DNA of 64,000 bases from JACCZX01 sp963829995 (GCA_963829995.1 CAWHKW010000010.1:1-64000); one strand, 5' to 3'. Positions 39,974 through 49,704 are shown, counted from the first letter of the stretch. A program made the numbers and translations. Notes: a model not told the origin generated them from the sequence alone.

Positions 39974-42082
39974 ATGGACAAGCGGGCCGCCGACGGCGGC
40001 AAGAGCGGCGGCAAGGGCAAGGCACCCGACGAAAAGTCGAGCGGCCATGCGACCAATTTCATTCGCAACATCGTCACCGAGGATCTGGTGCGCGGGACCT
40101 ACCAGCCGCGCCGTTGGGCCGGTCATCCCGGTCCGTACGACGTGCATGCGAACGCGCCGGACGACCCCGCCAAGATTCGCACGCGTTTTCCGCCCGAGCC
40201 CAACGGCTATCTACACATCGGCCACGCGAAATCGATCTGCCTGAACTTCGGCCTCGCGCGCGACTTCGGCGGGCGCTGCCATATGCGGTTCGACGACACC
40301 AATCCGGTCAAGGAGGACCAGGAATTCGTCGATTCGATTCTCGAATCGGTGCGCTGGATCGGATTCGATTGGGAGCACGCGAGTGTTCACGGGACGGAAT
40401 CCAATCTGTATCACGCGAGCGACTACTTCGAGGATATGTATCGCTTTGCCGAGTACTTGATCGAGACGGGATACGCCTATGTTGACCAGCAAAGTGCTGA
40501 CGACATTCGCGCCAACCGCGGAACGTTGACGCAGGTCGGCAGCGACTCGCCCTACCGCGACCGGCCAATCACCGAATCGCTACGGCTGTTTCGCGAAATG
40601 CGCGCCGGCAAGCATGCCGAAGGCAGCATGGTGCTGCGCGCGAAGATCGACATGGCTTCGCCCAACATCAACATGCGGGACCCGGTGATGTACCGCATTC
40701 GCTTCGCCGAGCATCACATGACGGGTACGAAGTGGGTCGTGTATCCGCTGTATGCGTATGCGCATCCGATCGAAGACGCGCTGGAAAACATCACGCATTC
40801 GATCTGCACATTGGAATTCGAAGATCAGCGTCCGTGGTACGACTGGGTGCTCGAGCGCATCGTCCCCCTGTTGCGCGGGCCGCAATATGAAGCGGCAAAG
40901 CGGATGCTCGACAAAATCTACGATGCCGGCATCGAATCGCGCCGCGAATTTGCGCTGCATTGTCATAACCACGGCTACAAATTGGGGGCGAGCCGCTACG
41001 AGCGCCGCGCTGAAGCGATGTTCGCGTCGTGGAGCAAAAACTCCGATCTGGCTGCGCAGGATTCCGACGAATTTTTTAAATTGCTGCGCGAGCAAACACA
41101 GTGCTTCACTCCTCTGCTGCAATCTGCGCTTGATGAGCGCAAAGCTAACGTTTTTCTTCTGCCGCATCAGCACGAATTCAATCGCCTCGCGGTGACCTAC
41201 GTCGTCACCAGCAAACGCAAGCTGTTTCAGATGGTGGATGAGGGACTGGTTGACGGCTGGGATGACCCGCGCATGCCAACCATCGTCGGACTGCGGCGCC
41301 GCGGCTATACGGCGCAGAGCCTGCAGCTTTTCATGGATCGCACCGGCGTCAGCAAATCGCCGCAGTGGATCGAGTACGCACTGCTCGAACAAGCACTGCG
41401 CGACGATCTCGAACCCACCGTGCCGCGCGCGACCGCGGTGCTGCGGCCGATCAAGCTGGTGCTCGACAACTTCCCCGTCGATCTGACTGAGGAAACCCAA
41501 GCACCGGTGCATCCGCACAAGCCGGAGCTCGGCACGCGCACTTTGCGCATCGGCCGCGAGATGTGGATCGAGGCCGAGGATTTCATGGACAACGCGCCGC
41601 CCGACTTTTATCGCCTTTCACTCGGCCCTGGTGGTGCCGGGCAGCCAGTGCGCCTGCGCTACGGGTACGTGATCCGTGCACACAGCGTCGTGAAGGACGA
41701 AGCGGGCAAGGTCGTCGAAGTCCACGCCGAGTATTTGCCCGAAACCAAGAGCGGTTCGCCCGGCGCCAACAGCGTCAAGACGCGCGCCGCGATCCATTGG
41801 CTGTCAGTGGCCGACAGCATCCCCGCGGAAGTCAGGGTGTTCGACCGACTGTTCACCGATCCCTATCCCGACACCGGCGACAAGGACTTCCGAGCGCTGA
41901 TCAATCCGAATAGCAAGCAAGTGCTACGCGCGTACGTCGAGCCATCGCTTGCGCACGCGAAGCCGGACGACAAATTTCAGTTTGAACGGAACGGATACTT
42001 CGTTGCGGATCGAAAGGATCACACCAGTGAGAAGCCGGTGTTCAATCTGGCGGTGACTCTCAGAGAGGCGTCTGGTAAGTAG
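39974..42082 (+). CDS. glnS: Glutaminyl-tRNA synthetase with a roughly 100-residue internal insertion
   Basis: Class I synthetase charging tRNA-Gln. The HIGH motif is PPEPNGYLHIGHAKS, the KMSKS equivalent is VVTSKRKL, and the C-terminal part is the usual pair of anticodon-binding beta-barrels. At 702 residues it is about 130-150 longer than E. coli GlnRS. Most of the excess is an insertion at about residues 297-395, between the conserved YDWVLERI and LPHQHEFNRLAVTY, where E. coli has only a few residues (WVLDNITIPVHPRQYEF). The insert is rich in charged and aromatic residues (SRREFALHCHNHGYKLG, EFFKLLREQTQ) and looks helical. The reading frame is intact on both sides, so it is not a frameshift artefact. 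A 30-residue polar N-terminal extension is also present. Confidence 0.95.
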   Translation: MDKRAADGGKSGGKGKAPDEKSSGHATNFIRNIVTEDLVRGTYQPRRWAGHPGPYDVHANAPDDPAKIRTRFPPEPNGYLHIGHAKSICLNFGLARDFGGRCHMRFDDTNPVKEDQEFVDSILESVRWIGFDWEHASVHGTESNLYHASDYFEDMYRFAEYLIETGYAYVDQQSADDIRANRGTLTQVGSDSPYRDRPITESLRLFREMRAGKHAEGSMVLRAKIDMASPNINMRDPVMYRIRFAEHHMTGTKWVVYPLYAYAHPIEDALENITHSICTLEFEDQRPWYDWVLERIVPLLRGPQYEAAKRMLDKIYDAGIESRREFALHCHNHGYKLGASRYERRAEAMFASWSKNSDLAAQDSDEFFKLLREQTQCFTPLLQSALDERKANVFLLPHQHEFNRLAVTYVVTSKRKLFQMVDEGLVDGWDDPRMPTIVGLRRRGYTAQSLQLFMDRTGVSKSPQWIEYALLEQALRDDLEPTVPRATAVLRPIKLVLDNFPVDLTEETQAPVHPHKPELGTRTLRIGREMWIEAEDFMDNAPPDFYRLSLGPGGAGQPVRLRYGYVIRAHSVVKDEAGKVVEVHAEYLPETKSGSPGANSVKTRAAIHWLSVADSIPAEVRVFDRLFTDPYPDTGDKDFRALINPNSKQVLRAYVEPSLAHAKPDDKFQFERNGYFVADRKDHTSEKPVFNLAVTLREASGK

Positions 42083-42088
42083 CCGAGG

Positions 42089-42547
42089 CTAGCGGAAGAC
42101 TTTCTCCGTCTTGCTCACTGTTGGCCAACGTTCATCCGCCTGCCGGATGAAGCGCGCGCGGTCTGCCGTCCATTCACGTTGAACCTGCGTGTTGTAGTTC
42201 AGATAGAGCCGGCCGTCGATGACAGTGAATGTCGCAGGGTCGATGTCGGCCTTGTAACCGCGTGCGGTGCCGAAGGCGCAGTACCCGCCGTACTGCGGCG
42301 CGTACTTCTCTGGATCAGCAGCGAAGGCCGCACGATTGTCGGCGTTGGCAAAGACGAAGGTCGAGCCTTTGTAGTCGAAGCGCAAGTCGTCCTTGCCACG
42401 CACCGGCTTGCTCTCTTTGAAGAACGCTACCGGGTCATAGCCTTTGATAGCAACACCGTTGCTTTCATTGAACTGGCCGGCACCTGACGTGAGTGCAATC
42501 ACGCTCAATGCGATTCCGGCGACAACTGACTTCATCTTGATAAGCAT
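42089..42547 (-). CDS. Exported YHS-domain protein
   Basis: A 152-residue protein with a signal peptide (MKSVVAGIALSVIALTSGAG) and a YHS domain: VAIKGYDPVAFFKESKPVRG, DYKGSTFVFANADNRAAFAADPEKYAPQYGGYCAFG. These YHS proteins occur in the periplasm and are thought to bind metal, but their role is unknown. The ATG at 42547 follows a good AAGGAG site 6 bases upstream; a longer open frame to 42595 has none. It is convergent with glnS (6-bp gap) and co-directional with xth. Confidence 0.88.
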   Translation of the reverse strand: MLIKMKSVVAGIALSVIALTSGAGQFNESNGVAIKGYDPVAFFKESKPVRGKDDLRFDYKGSTFVFANADNRAAFAADPEKYAPQYGGYCAFGTARGYKADIDPATFTVIDGRLYLNYNTQVQREWTADRARFIRQADERWPTVSKTEKVFR

Positions 42548-42622
42548 TTCGGCTCCTTGCACGGTCGCGGCAGCTTGTCCTAGCGTTGGTCGCACCAGAG
42601 CGTCAAATCTTTCACGCGGTTC

Positions 42623-43399
42623 CTATTCCAGCACAACCCAGGCGGGCGCATGGTCGCTTGGCTTCTCCCGCCCGCGCATCGCTTTATCGACTCCTGCCTG
42701 TTTCAGCCGTGCTGCCGCTTTCGCATTCAGCAACAAATGGTCGATCCGAAGCCCGGCATCGCGCGGCCACCGGTTTCTGAAGTAGTCCCAGTACGTGTAC
42801 ATCGCCGCATCCGGATGCAACGTGTGAATCGCATCAGTCCAGCCTTGCTCAAGCAGCCGCCACCACTTCGCCCGCGTTTCCGGTTGCAGCAACGCGTCGT
42901 CCAGATACGACCGTGGCGAATAGATGTCATAAACATTGTCGGTCGGCACGACGTTGTAGTCGCCCACTAGCACGACGTCGTCCCCGCAGTCGTACAACTG
43001 CGCGGCGTGATCAATCAGCCGCTGGAACCAAGCCAGCTTGTAATCGAACTTCGGCCCGGGTTGCGGGTTGCCGTTGGGCAGGTAGATCGATCCAACGATG
43101 ATGCCGTTGACAGATGCCTCGAGATACCGGCTGTGTGTGTCGTCGGGGTCGTTCGGCAATCCGCGGCGTCGCTCTACTGGGTCAGCGCCCTTCGCAAGGA
43201 TCGCGACACCATTGAACCCTTTTTGGCCGTGCCAGATAGCGCCATAGCCGGCTCCTTGAATGGCGAGCTGTGGGAAGGTTGCGTCCGAAGTCTTCAGCTC
43301 CTGCAGGCATGCAATATCTGGACTGGCTTCTTCAAGCCACTCGAGAAGACGTGGCAGCCGGCTGGTGATGCCGTTGACGTTGAATGTGGCGACTTTCAT
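42623..43399 (-). CDS. xth: Exodeoxyribonuclease III
   Basis: A 258-residue DNA-repair enzyme of the exonuclease-endonuclease-phosphatase fold. It acts as an AP endonuclease and 3'-phosphodiesterase in base-excision repair. Motifs are MKVATFNVNGITSR, CLQELKT (metal-binding Glu), GSIYLPNGN, VLVGDYNVVP (Asp/Asn) and the terminal SDHAPAWV (catalytic Asp-His). All are present, so it should be active. A truncated near-copy lies at 45388-45671, evidence that this gene and the divergent HD-GYP-like gene were duplicated as a unit. Confidence 0.95.
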   Translation of the reverse strand: MKVATFNVNGITSRLPRLLEWLEEASPDIACLQELKTSDATFPQLAIQGAGYGAIWHGQKGFNGVAILAKGADPVERRRGLPNDPDDTHSRYLEASVNGIIVGSIYLPNGNPQPGPKFDYKLAWFQRLIDHAAQLYDCGDDVVLVGDYNVVPTDNVYDIYSPRSYLDDALLQPETRAKWWRLLEQGWTDAIHTLHPDAAMYTYWDYFRNRWPRDAGLRIDHLLLNAKAAARLKQAGVDKAMRGREKPSDHAPAWVVLE

Positions 43400-43560
43400 C
43401 GAGTGCTTAAGTGGCTGCTTTGGGGCTGCAATACTTAGGAATGCAGTCTCATTCGAAAGGGCAGTATCGCCTGCAAGTTTTTAGCAGGCAACGCTTGTCA
43501 TTGTCTGAGTATCCAATACCGTAGCATCACATGTCGACAATATGTCGTGGATAGGTTTGG

Positions 43561-45350
43561 ATGACGCGTGACGATCTCTTCAATCTGTCGTTTGCCGAGC
43601 TACGCGCTCGTTTAAAGGCGGGCCGAGATGAACTACAGCGCAGCAACCGATCTAAATCTTGGCGATGTCTTTCGATACTTGATCGACTTGCCACTCGACG
43701 ACGCACAAGCCCGACAGCATCGAGGCGCTAATACTTGTATCAAATGGTTTGTACACCGCCGCACAGCCTACCGAAGCACTTCAAGGCGCTGCGCATGCTG
43801 CACGTATTTCAAGCGGGATCGGGAAAAAGACACTCTTGTGCTACGCGCTGCATGTGCAGGGAATGGCGCTGACCGACCTTGGCAGATTTGCTGAAGCTAT
43901 GGTTACAAACGCTGAAGCTCTGTCGATCGCGCGCGAGGCTGCAAGATGTATGGAGGGAAATTTCTTCAATTGGTGCGCTCGGTCAAGTCTGCGTTGCGAT
44001 GGCGCAATGGGATGTAGCGGCTCGCTATTACGAGCAAGGACGGGCTTTGGCTGAAGAGAAGCATGAGAAATTTCTTGAGCTGCTCATGCGCTACAACGTT
44101 GCCGATTGCTTTCTGCAGCTCCGCGACGCAGCGTCTGGCCTGCGTGCTCTCGGGCGCCTTACGACAGGCACACATCTAGCTAGAAGGGACCTGATCATCG
44201 CCGTGGGCGGCTTCAATACGCTGGCACGTTTGCACTTGTTGAGAGGAGACATCGAAGCCGCCCGGATTCATGCGGAAGAAGCCTCTCGCATTTCGGAACT
44301 AGCGAAAGATCAGAGGCAGGCGGAAAGCCTCGAATTGACGTTGGGTCTCATGGACGTCCTATCGGGGTCGGTAGACATAGGATTGGCGAGGGTTGAACGT
44401 TCGCTCGATCGCAAAAGACGCATTAACAAGACCGACGTTCCGGATTGTCTAGGGGCTTGCATCGATGCTTATGAAGCCGCGGGATGTCCAGACGAAGCCA
44501 TGCGCTATCTGGAGGAACTCTTCGAATCTACGAAAGAAATCCATTGAAGCTGATATCGCACCGGTGCCGTATGAACGCTCGGTCGAATCCCTCTCCTTTC
44601 GAACCGGCTCATCTTTTGTCGAAAGCGAGCTACTTGTAAAGGCTCAACTGTTGCGGGCGACCATCGAAGGCCGTCTTCAGTGCTTCGTCGAAACAGCAAT
44701 CAACGCAGAGATCACAAGTGGGCACGACTTATACCGTACGTTTCGTGTAGCCAAGCTTGCGCGTTTATTAGCGGCGGAAAGCGGCTTTAACGAGCTGCGA
44801 TGTGCCTCGCTTTCCGTCGGGGCACAACTTTGCAACGTAGGGATGATGGCAATTCCGGTGCGAATACTTCAGAAACGCCGAGGCTTATCGGCAGGCGAAC
44901 TTCTTATCTTGCGCGAGCACACCAAGTATGGAGCTGAAATGTTGCGTCGCGCGAAATTGAGGATGCTTGACGGTCGCGAGTGTGATTGCGGCACAGCATC
45001 ACGAACGCTATGACGGCAGCGGTTACCCCGACGGGTCTTAGTGGAGAAGAGATTAATGAAGAAGCTCGCATTGTCGCCATTTGCGACTCCTTTGACGCGA
45101 TGACGCACCGGCGCCCGTGGCGTGAAACGCCGCTCTCGGTTCCAAGCTGCCCTAAATGAAATTAGTCGAGGCGCGGCAAGTCATTTTGACCCGATCCTGG
45201 CGGGTTTGTTTGTTGATCTCATTCGGCGCGAGTTCTGGAAGCACGACGATTTCGATGCGTTATCTAGCCGATGGCGCGCATGAGCACGAGTACGTACGAG
45301 TTCGCGCGCGCATCGAGAGACTCTTGAAGAACGACCAAGACAAGCTGTGA
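43561..45350 (+). pseudogene. Broken paralogue of the TPR/HD-GYP-like gene (copy 1)
   Basis: A nearly full-length but multiply frameshifted copy of the 45916-47697 gene. It starts MTRDDLFNLSFAELRARLKAG at ATG 43561, then jumps frame near 43640, 43715, 43975, 44540, 44990, 45035 and 45150, ending NDQDKL at 45350. Recognisable parts are TPR-like helices (TAAQPTEALQGAAHAARI, MAQWDVAARYYEQGRALA) and the HD-GYP-like core (SVGAQLCNVGMMAIPVRIL, HTKYGAEMLRRAKLR, RYDGSGYP). Several breaks are single-base insertions, such as an extra G in CGACGGGTCTTAG near 45035 and an extra C in GGTTCCAAG near 45150. No large deletion is seen. The HD dyad is replaced by CN. It diverges from intact xth. Confidence 0.8.
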
Positions 45351-45387
45351 CCGCCTACGCGGGAGAAACGATCAGGGCCGGGTTGGA

Positions 45388-45671
45388 GCCTCGAGATACC
45401 TGCTGTGGATGTCGTCGGGGTCGTTCGGCAATCCGCGGCGTCTCTCGACTGGGTCAGCGCCCTTCGCAAGGATTGCGACGCCGTTAAACCCCTTTTGGCC
45501 ATGCCAGATAGCACCATAGCCCGCCCCCTGGATGGCGAGCTGTGGGAAGGTTGCGTCCGAAGTCTTCAGCTCCTGCAGGCATGCAATATCTGGACTGGCT
45601 TCTTCAAGCCACTCGAGAAGACGTGGCAGCCTGCTGCTAATGCCGTTAACGTTGAACGTAGCAATTTTCAA
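45388..45671 (-). pseudogene. Truncated duplicate of exodeoxyribonuclease III
   Basis: Matches the first roughly 95 codons of xth at 42623-43399 almost base for base, from KIATFNVNGISSRLPRLL to the DDxHSRYLEA region. Identity to the intact gene stops abruptly at GCCTCGAGATACC (45388), leaving the nuclease without its catalytic Asp-His. The ATG start of the intact gene has become TTG here. Most differences are silent or conservative (ITSR to ISSR), so the duplication is fairly recent or was once under selection. It lies between copy 1 and copy 2 of the HD-GYP-like gene and marks the junction of a tandem duplication. Confidence 0.9.
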
Positions 45672-45915
45672 TGGAGACCATGGCCCTTAAGCGCTCTCAA
45701 GAATCGAGCTAACGTTGATTAGCGTGCACACTCATGGAATGAAGAGCAATCGCGACACTGTCGTTCCTCTCGTTCTTGAGATGACCACGCTGACAGTACT
45801 GGGCCATCAAGGTGCCTTAGTGATGGCCGAAAAGTACGATTTAACATTAAACCTTGATATCCCCTAAGGCATTCGCACTCTTATTTTCAGGGTTGACACC
45901 CAGATCCGGCCGCTT

Positions 45916-47697
45916 GTGAATACAGCAACCAATACGCGAGATGTGCCGAATGCCTCGCCATTCGCCGAACTACGCGATCAGCTTAAGGCGCGCCTAGATG
46001 AGCCTGAGAGCAACCACCATGTCAATGTTAATGAAGTGCGGCTCTATTTAACCTCGCTATCAGTCGAGCAACACACGCAAGAAAGCGTTGAAGCGCTGTT
46101 GCAATTGGCCAGAACTTTTCATTATGACGAGCGTCCGGACGAAGCCTTTCAGATCGCATCGCAAGCGGCAAAGTTTGCTCATCACCTGAACGCAAGGCTG
46201 TTGCTATGGGATGCGCATACCTTGGAGGGGATATCGCTGACTGGTGCTGGTAAGTTTTCGGAGGCGGTTCGGCCGCTGATGGACGCGTGGTCGCTGGCAC
46301 ATGAATTGGGTGACACCAGCAGAGAGATACGAACAATTGGCAACTTTGGTGCATTGTGCGTAGGAATGGGCCAGTGGAGAGTTGCCACCCGTTACTTTGA
46401 ACGGTCACGCGAACTCGCCGAGCGAAGTGGCTTAACCTTTTTGGAGCTCCATGCGCGTAACAACTTTGCACATTGCATGGTGCTACTTCGAGATCCTATG
46501 TCCGGGTTGGACGCTCTTTCAAACGTCAAGTTCAGAAAGCCGAAAACCTTTCCAGATAAAGTCATGGCCGCAACTCTGCGCAATACCCGCGCAAGACTTC
46601 ACCTGCTTGTTGGGAATGTTGACGCAGCGCGCACCGAGGTAGAAAAGTCCGATCGTCTTGCTCGACTCGCGCGCTGGGAGAGAACGCGACGTTCGAATGT
46701 GGCAGTGCGCGGACTTGTACAAGTAATGTCGGGCGCGGTTGCGGAAGGGTTGGGCGCGGTGGAGCATGCGTTGAGTTTGGCGATACGAGACGACCACACC
46801 AACGTTCCAGATTATCTCGGAATGTGCATAGATGCTTACGAGGCGTGCGGTCGTTTTGAGAGTGCGTTGAAGTACTTGCATCAACTCGTCGCATGGAAGA
46901 GAGAGTCTCTAACTTCAAACGTCATTCCGCTGCAATACGATGCTCTAACCGACCCCGTAAGCTTTTTGACTGGGACTTCAGTCGTCGAAGATGCGCTAAT
47001 GGAGCGCGCCCGTTCCCTTGAGGTGCAAGTTCAAGAGTGCCTACAAGGGTTAACAGTGACTGCCATTAATGCCGAAATCGCCAACGGATACGATCTGTAC
47101 CGTACGTTTCGGGTCGCCAATCTAGCGCGTCACGTTTGTTACAGACTTGGTTGGGACGAAGGTCGAACCGGCGCGGTTGTACTTGGCGCTCAGCTCAGCA
47201 ACATTGGAATGATAGGTATTCCAACTCGGCTGACACAGAGTCCGAACTTCCTATCATTAGACGAACGCCGAGTGATTAATGAGCACACAATTTACGGGGC
47301 CGAGTTACTGCGTCGGCCGAAGCTGCGAATCCTCGACATTGCTAGCGTCATCGCGGAGCAACATCATGAACACTATGATGGGAGTGGATATCCGTTCGGT
47401 CTGCGCGGGGATGCAATCTCCCTAGATGCTCGTCTGGTTGCCCTGTGCGATGTCTTCGATGCTCTGACCCACTCGCGCCCGTTTCGACTGCAAGGATTGT
47501 CAATCCAAACCGTACTCAATGAGCTCGAGCAGAAAGCGGGATCTCAGTTTGATCCACTTCTTACAAAAGCTTTTGTCCAGTTGATTCGGGAAGGCTTTCC
47601 TGAACACGTGAATTTAGACACGTATCTATCAGACGGAGCTGACCAGTTTGAGTACGTGCTCGCGCGCGCTCGCATGGACGCCCTCCTTGCGAGATAA
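45916..47697 (+). CDS. TPR-repeat protein with degenerate HD-GYP domain
   Basis: The only intact copy of three paralogues in the window; 593 residues, GTG start. Residues about 1-340 are TPR-like helical repeats (for example NFGALCVGMGQWRVATRYFERSRELAE in sense). Residues about 380-560 align to HD-GYP cyclic-di-GMP phosphodiesterases: RVANLARHVCYRLGWDE, LGAQLSNIGMIGIPTRL, INEHTIYGAELLRR, AEQHHEHYDGSGYPFGL and CDVFDALTHSRPF. The HDxGK dyad is replaced by SNxGM and the first metal His is absent, while the later His, the HHE and GYP motifs and the last Asp remain. It probably binds a ligand or partner instead of cleaving c-di-GMP; this is inference. GC content looks lower than in flanking housekeeping genes. 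No GGDEF gene is nearby. Confidence 0.85.
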   Translation: MNTATNTRDVPNASPFAELRDQLKARLDEPESNHHVNVNEVRLYLTSLSVEQHTQESVEALLQLARTFHYDERPDEAFQIASQAAKFAHHLNARLLLWDAHTLEGISLTGAGKFSEAVRPLMDAWSLAHELGDTSREIRTIGNFGALCVGMGQWRVATRYFERSRELAERSGLTFLELHARNNFAHCMVLLRDPMSGLDALSNVKFRKPKTFPDKVMAATLRNTRARLHLLVGNVDAARTEVEKSDRLARLARWERTRRSNVAVRGLVQVMSGAVAEGLGAVEHALSLAIRDDHTNVPDYLGMCIDAYEACGRFESALKYLHQLVAWKRESLTSNVIPLQYDALTDPVSFLTGTSVVEDALMERARSLEVQVQECLQGLTVTAINAEIANGYDLYRTFRVANLARHVCYRLGWDEGRTGAVVLGAQLSNIGMIGIPTRLTQSPNFLSLDERRVINEHTIYGAELLRRPKLRILDIASVIAEQHHEHYDGSGYPFGLRGDAISLDARLVALCDVFDALTHSRPFRLQGLSIQTVLNELEQKAGSQFDPLLTKAFVQLIREGFPEHVNLDTYLSDGADQFEYVLARARMDALLAR

Positions 47698-47705
47698 ATG
47701 AACGG

Positions 47706-48409
47706 CTAAAATCGCGTTGCGCAGCCTTGCAGGATGCGCTTTTCGATGCGCACCGTCACTCGTGCGCCGTATGCAGTTTCTGATCGGCCGTCGGTGCACA
47801 TCTGCGGATTGACTTCGACGCGGACAGAATTTCCATCCGCTGACTGTGCTTCGTAATGCGCGCTAACGTTTCTTTACTTGCCTGGTCCGTACCCGCCGAT
47901 TTGAAAGCTGCCGCCGGAAGGTTCATCGACACCTTGTCGGGAAAGTCGAGAACCGCAGTGGAGTCGGTAACAATAAGGCGCCATGACGGTCCTTCGCCAG
48001 CGGCAAGCAGGCGCACGTTCGAAGGAATGTCGCGTGGCAAAGACTTGCAGGACTCGACCGTGCCAACCGCTCTCTGAAACTGATTCGCGGTCACATTTGT
48101 CTTTCCGCGCTCTCCGCGCATCTCGACGTAGAGCGGCCGGTATCTGTGCAACATAATCTGCCGAACCGCGCCCACTCCTGAGCGTAAAGAGCTGTTTGGC
48201 GTCTTATCGTCGATAGGAAACAGTTGCTGTGACATGACCGCCCCATTGCAGGGCTGATACTGCAACACACCTGCACCGCCCTCGCTGACGAAGCCGCGGA
48301 GGTCAGCCGCCACACTGCCCGTAGCGGCAAGCGCGAGCGCGCCAAAAGCAAACGCGCGCCGTACCGCCTTGCGGCGGCCGGCGCGACTTTTAGCTTTGTT
48401 ATCGATCAA
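47706..48409 (-). CDS. Exported protein of unknown function with COG3650-like C-terminus, frameshifted
   Basis: TTG start at 48409 overlaps the upstream DUF1501 stop (TTGA). The first frame runs through a signal sequence (AFAFGALALAATGSVAA), RGFVSEGGAGVLQYQPCNGA and WRLIVTDSTAVLDFPDKV to about 47860. It then shifts one frame, and the true C-terminus continues AHYEAQSADGNSVRVEVNPQ, MCTDGRSETAYGARVTV, RILQGCATRF to a stop at 47706-47708. The CxDGxSxxxYxxxV...LxGCA ending is typical of a periplasmic domain grouped in COG3650-like proteins (from memory). The frameshift near 47858 is one missing base or two extra. Function unknown. Confidence 0.65.
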
Positions 48410-49676
48410 GCGGGAAGCGTCGGGTGCCCCGTCGACATCGCAGGGTTGAACAAGTCGAGCTTCTCGTTCGCCGGCACCCCCAGCCCCTGCGTCGGGTTGG
48501 TCGGCTGGGCGCCGAGATAGGTGCGGAGCGCATCCTGCATGTGGGCCGGCGTAATCATTACGCCGTTCGGATCAGGCGCGCCGGTCTTCGGATTGATAGC
48601 CCTAGAAGTATGGCTCGGGCCCGTGTAGCCGACGACCCGATTGCCAAGGCCCCAGCCCGGAGGACCCATGATCAGAGCGCCCGCGCCGATGCTTCGGTGA
48701 TCATTGCCATTGCTGCCATTCAACTCAGTGCGGCTGAACTCGCCGGCCGCCACCACAAACAGGCGGTCTGCAATCCCACGTCGGGCCGCCTCATCCCAGA
48801 GGTATGTCAACCGATTGGTCGCATGTAGTTAAAGCCCCGTCGTTGCCGTTAACGTCGCCATGGGTGTCAAATCCCCCGCTTTCAGTTTGAATCGCCGCCG
48901 TAATACCGGACTGGGCACAGATCAGCGAAACCTCGAGATCCGGAAACTGACCAAACGTTCACAGGAATATTGTCGGCGACGGCTGCCAGGCGGACACGCG
49001 CTTCCTTGCCAGCGATAAACGCGTCGGTTATCAGACGCTCCTTCGGCAGCATGACTCCGTTTGCCTTCAGCGCTTCGAGGCGCGCAGCGCGCGCTTCCAC
49101 CGTCTTGTTGAAATCAGCCCGCTTGACGTAATCATTCGTGCCATTGACGGCGAGCGGGTCAATCATCGCGCGCAACTGATTCTGATCCGGTATCGCGGTG
49201 GCCGGGTAGAGCCCAGCGCTCACCGTGCCGCCATCCCTCAGCAACCATCCTGCCGGCATGCCGGCCGCAACCTTTGCCGCGTGCAGCTCGCATAACGGTG
49301 CAAAGCCCATCGCAAGCTTGCCGGTCTCCTGCACACGCTGCCCGTCCTCGTGGCTATTCGTCTGCGTGTTGGACCCGTTCAAGACGAGGCATTGGTCGCG
49401 GAACCTCGTAAAGAACTGTACGTTGTTTCCCATTGGCGCGACCGCCAAGTTTCCAATCCGCGGAACCGCCAAGCCCTGCTGCGTATACAAGTTGTAACGA
49501 GGGTCAACGGAGGGATCCGTCCAAAAATCCCAGGTAAGTCCGCCATCGAAGTGATAGTAAACAACAATCTTCGAAGCAGGCGTCTGGGCGTTGGCGGAGA
49601 GCGGTAACAGCCCCCACCATGGCAGTGTTACCCCGGCTGCCTTTGCCGTATTCAAGAGGAATTCTCTGCGGTCCAT
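48406..49676 (-). CDS. Tat-exported DUF1501 protein, two frameshifts
   Basis: The first part starts MDRREFLLNTAKAAGVTLP, a twin-arginine signal, and continues VVYYHFDGGLTWDFWTDP to NIPVN near 48958. The middle part resumes in a second frame as FGQFPDLEVSLICAQSG, SGGFDTHGDVNGNDG, a DUF1501 hallmark with Asp/His. The last part from LHATNRLTYLWDEAARRG (about 48829) runs in a third frame with VVAAGEFSRTELNGS and LIMGPPGWGLGNRVVG to the stop at 48406. Each break is a +1 insertion; repaired length is about 422 residues. DUF1501 proteins belong to the alkaline-phosphatase/sulfatase-like fold and are usually paired with large cytochrome-like partners, as here with 49705-51993. Confidence 0.82.
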
Positions 49677-49704
49677 TTAAATAACTCCTTTAGTCGGCAA
49701 CCGG

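Noticed and set aside
45891..45920. TTGACA just before the 45916 gene as a -35 promoter box
   Set aside because: It is only about 20 bp from the start codon, so a -10 element and leader would not fit.
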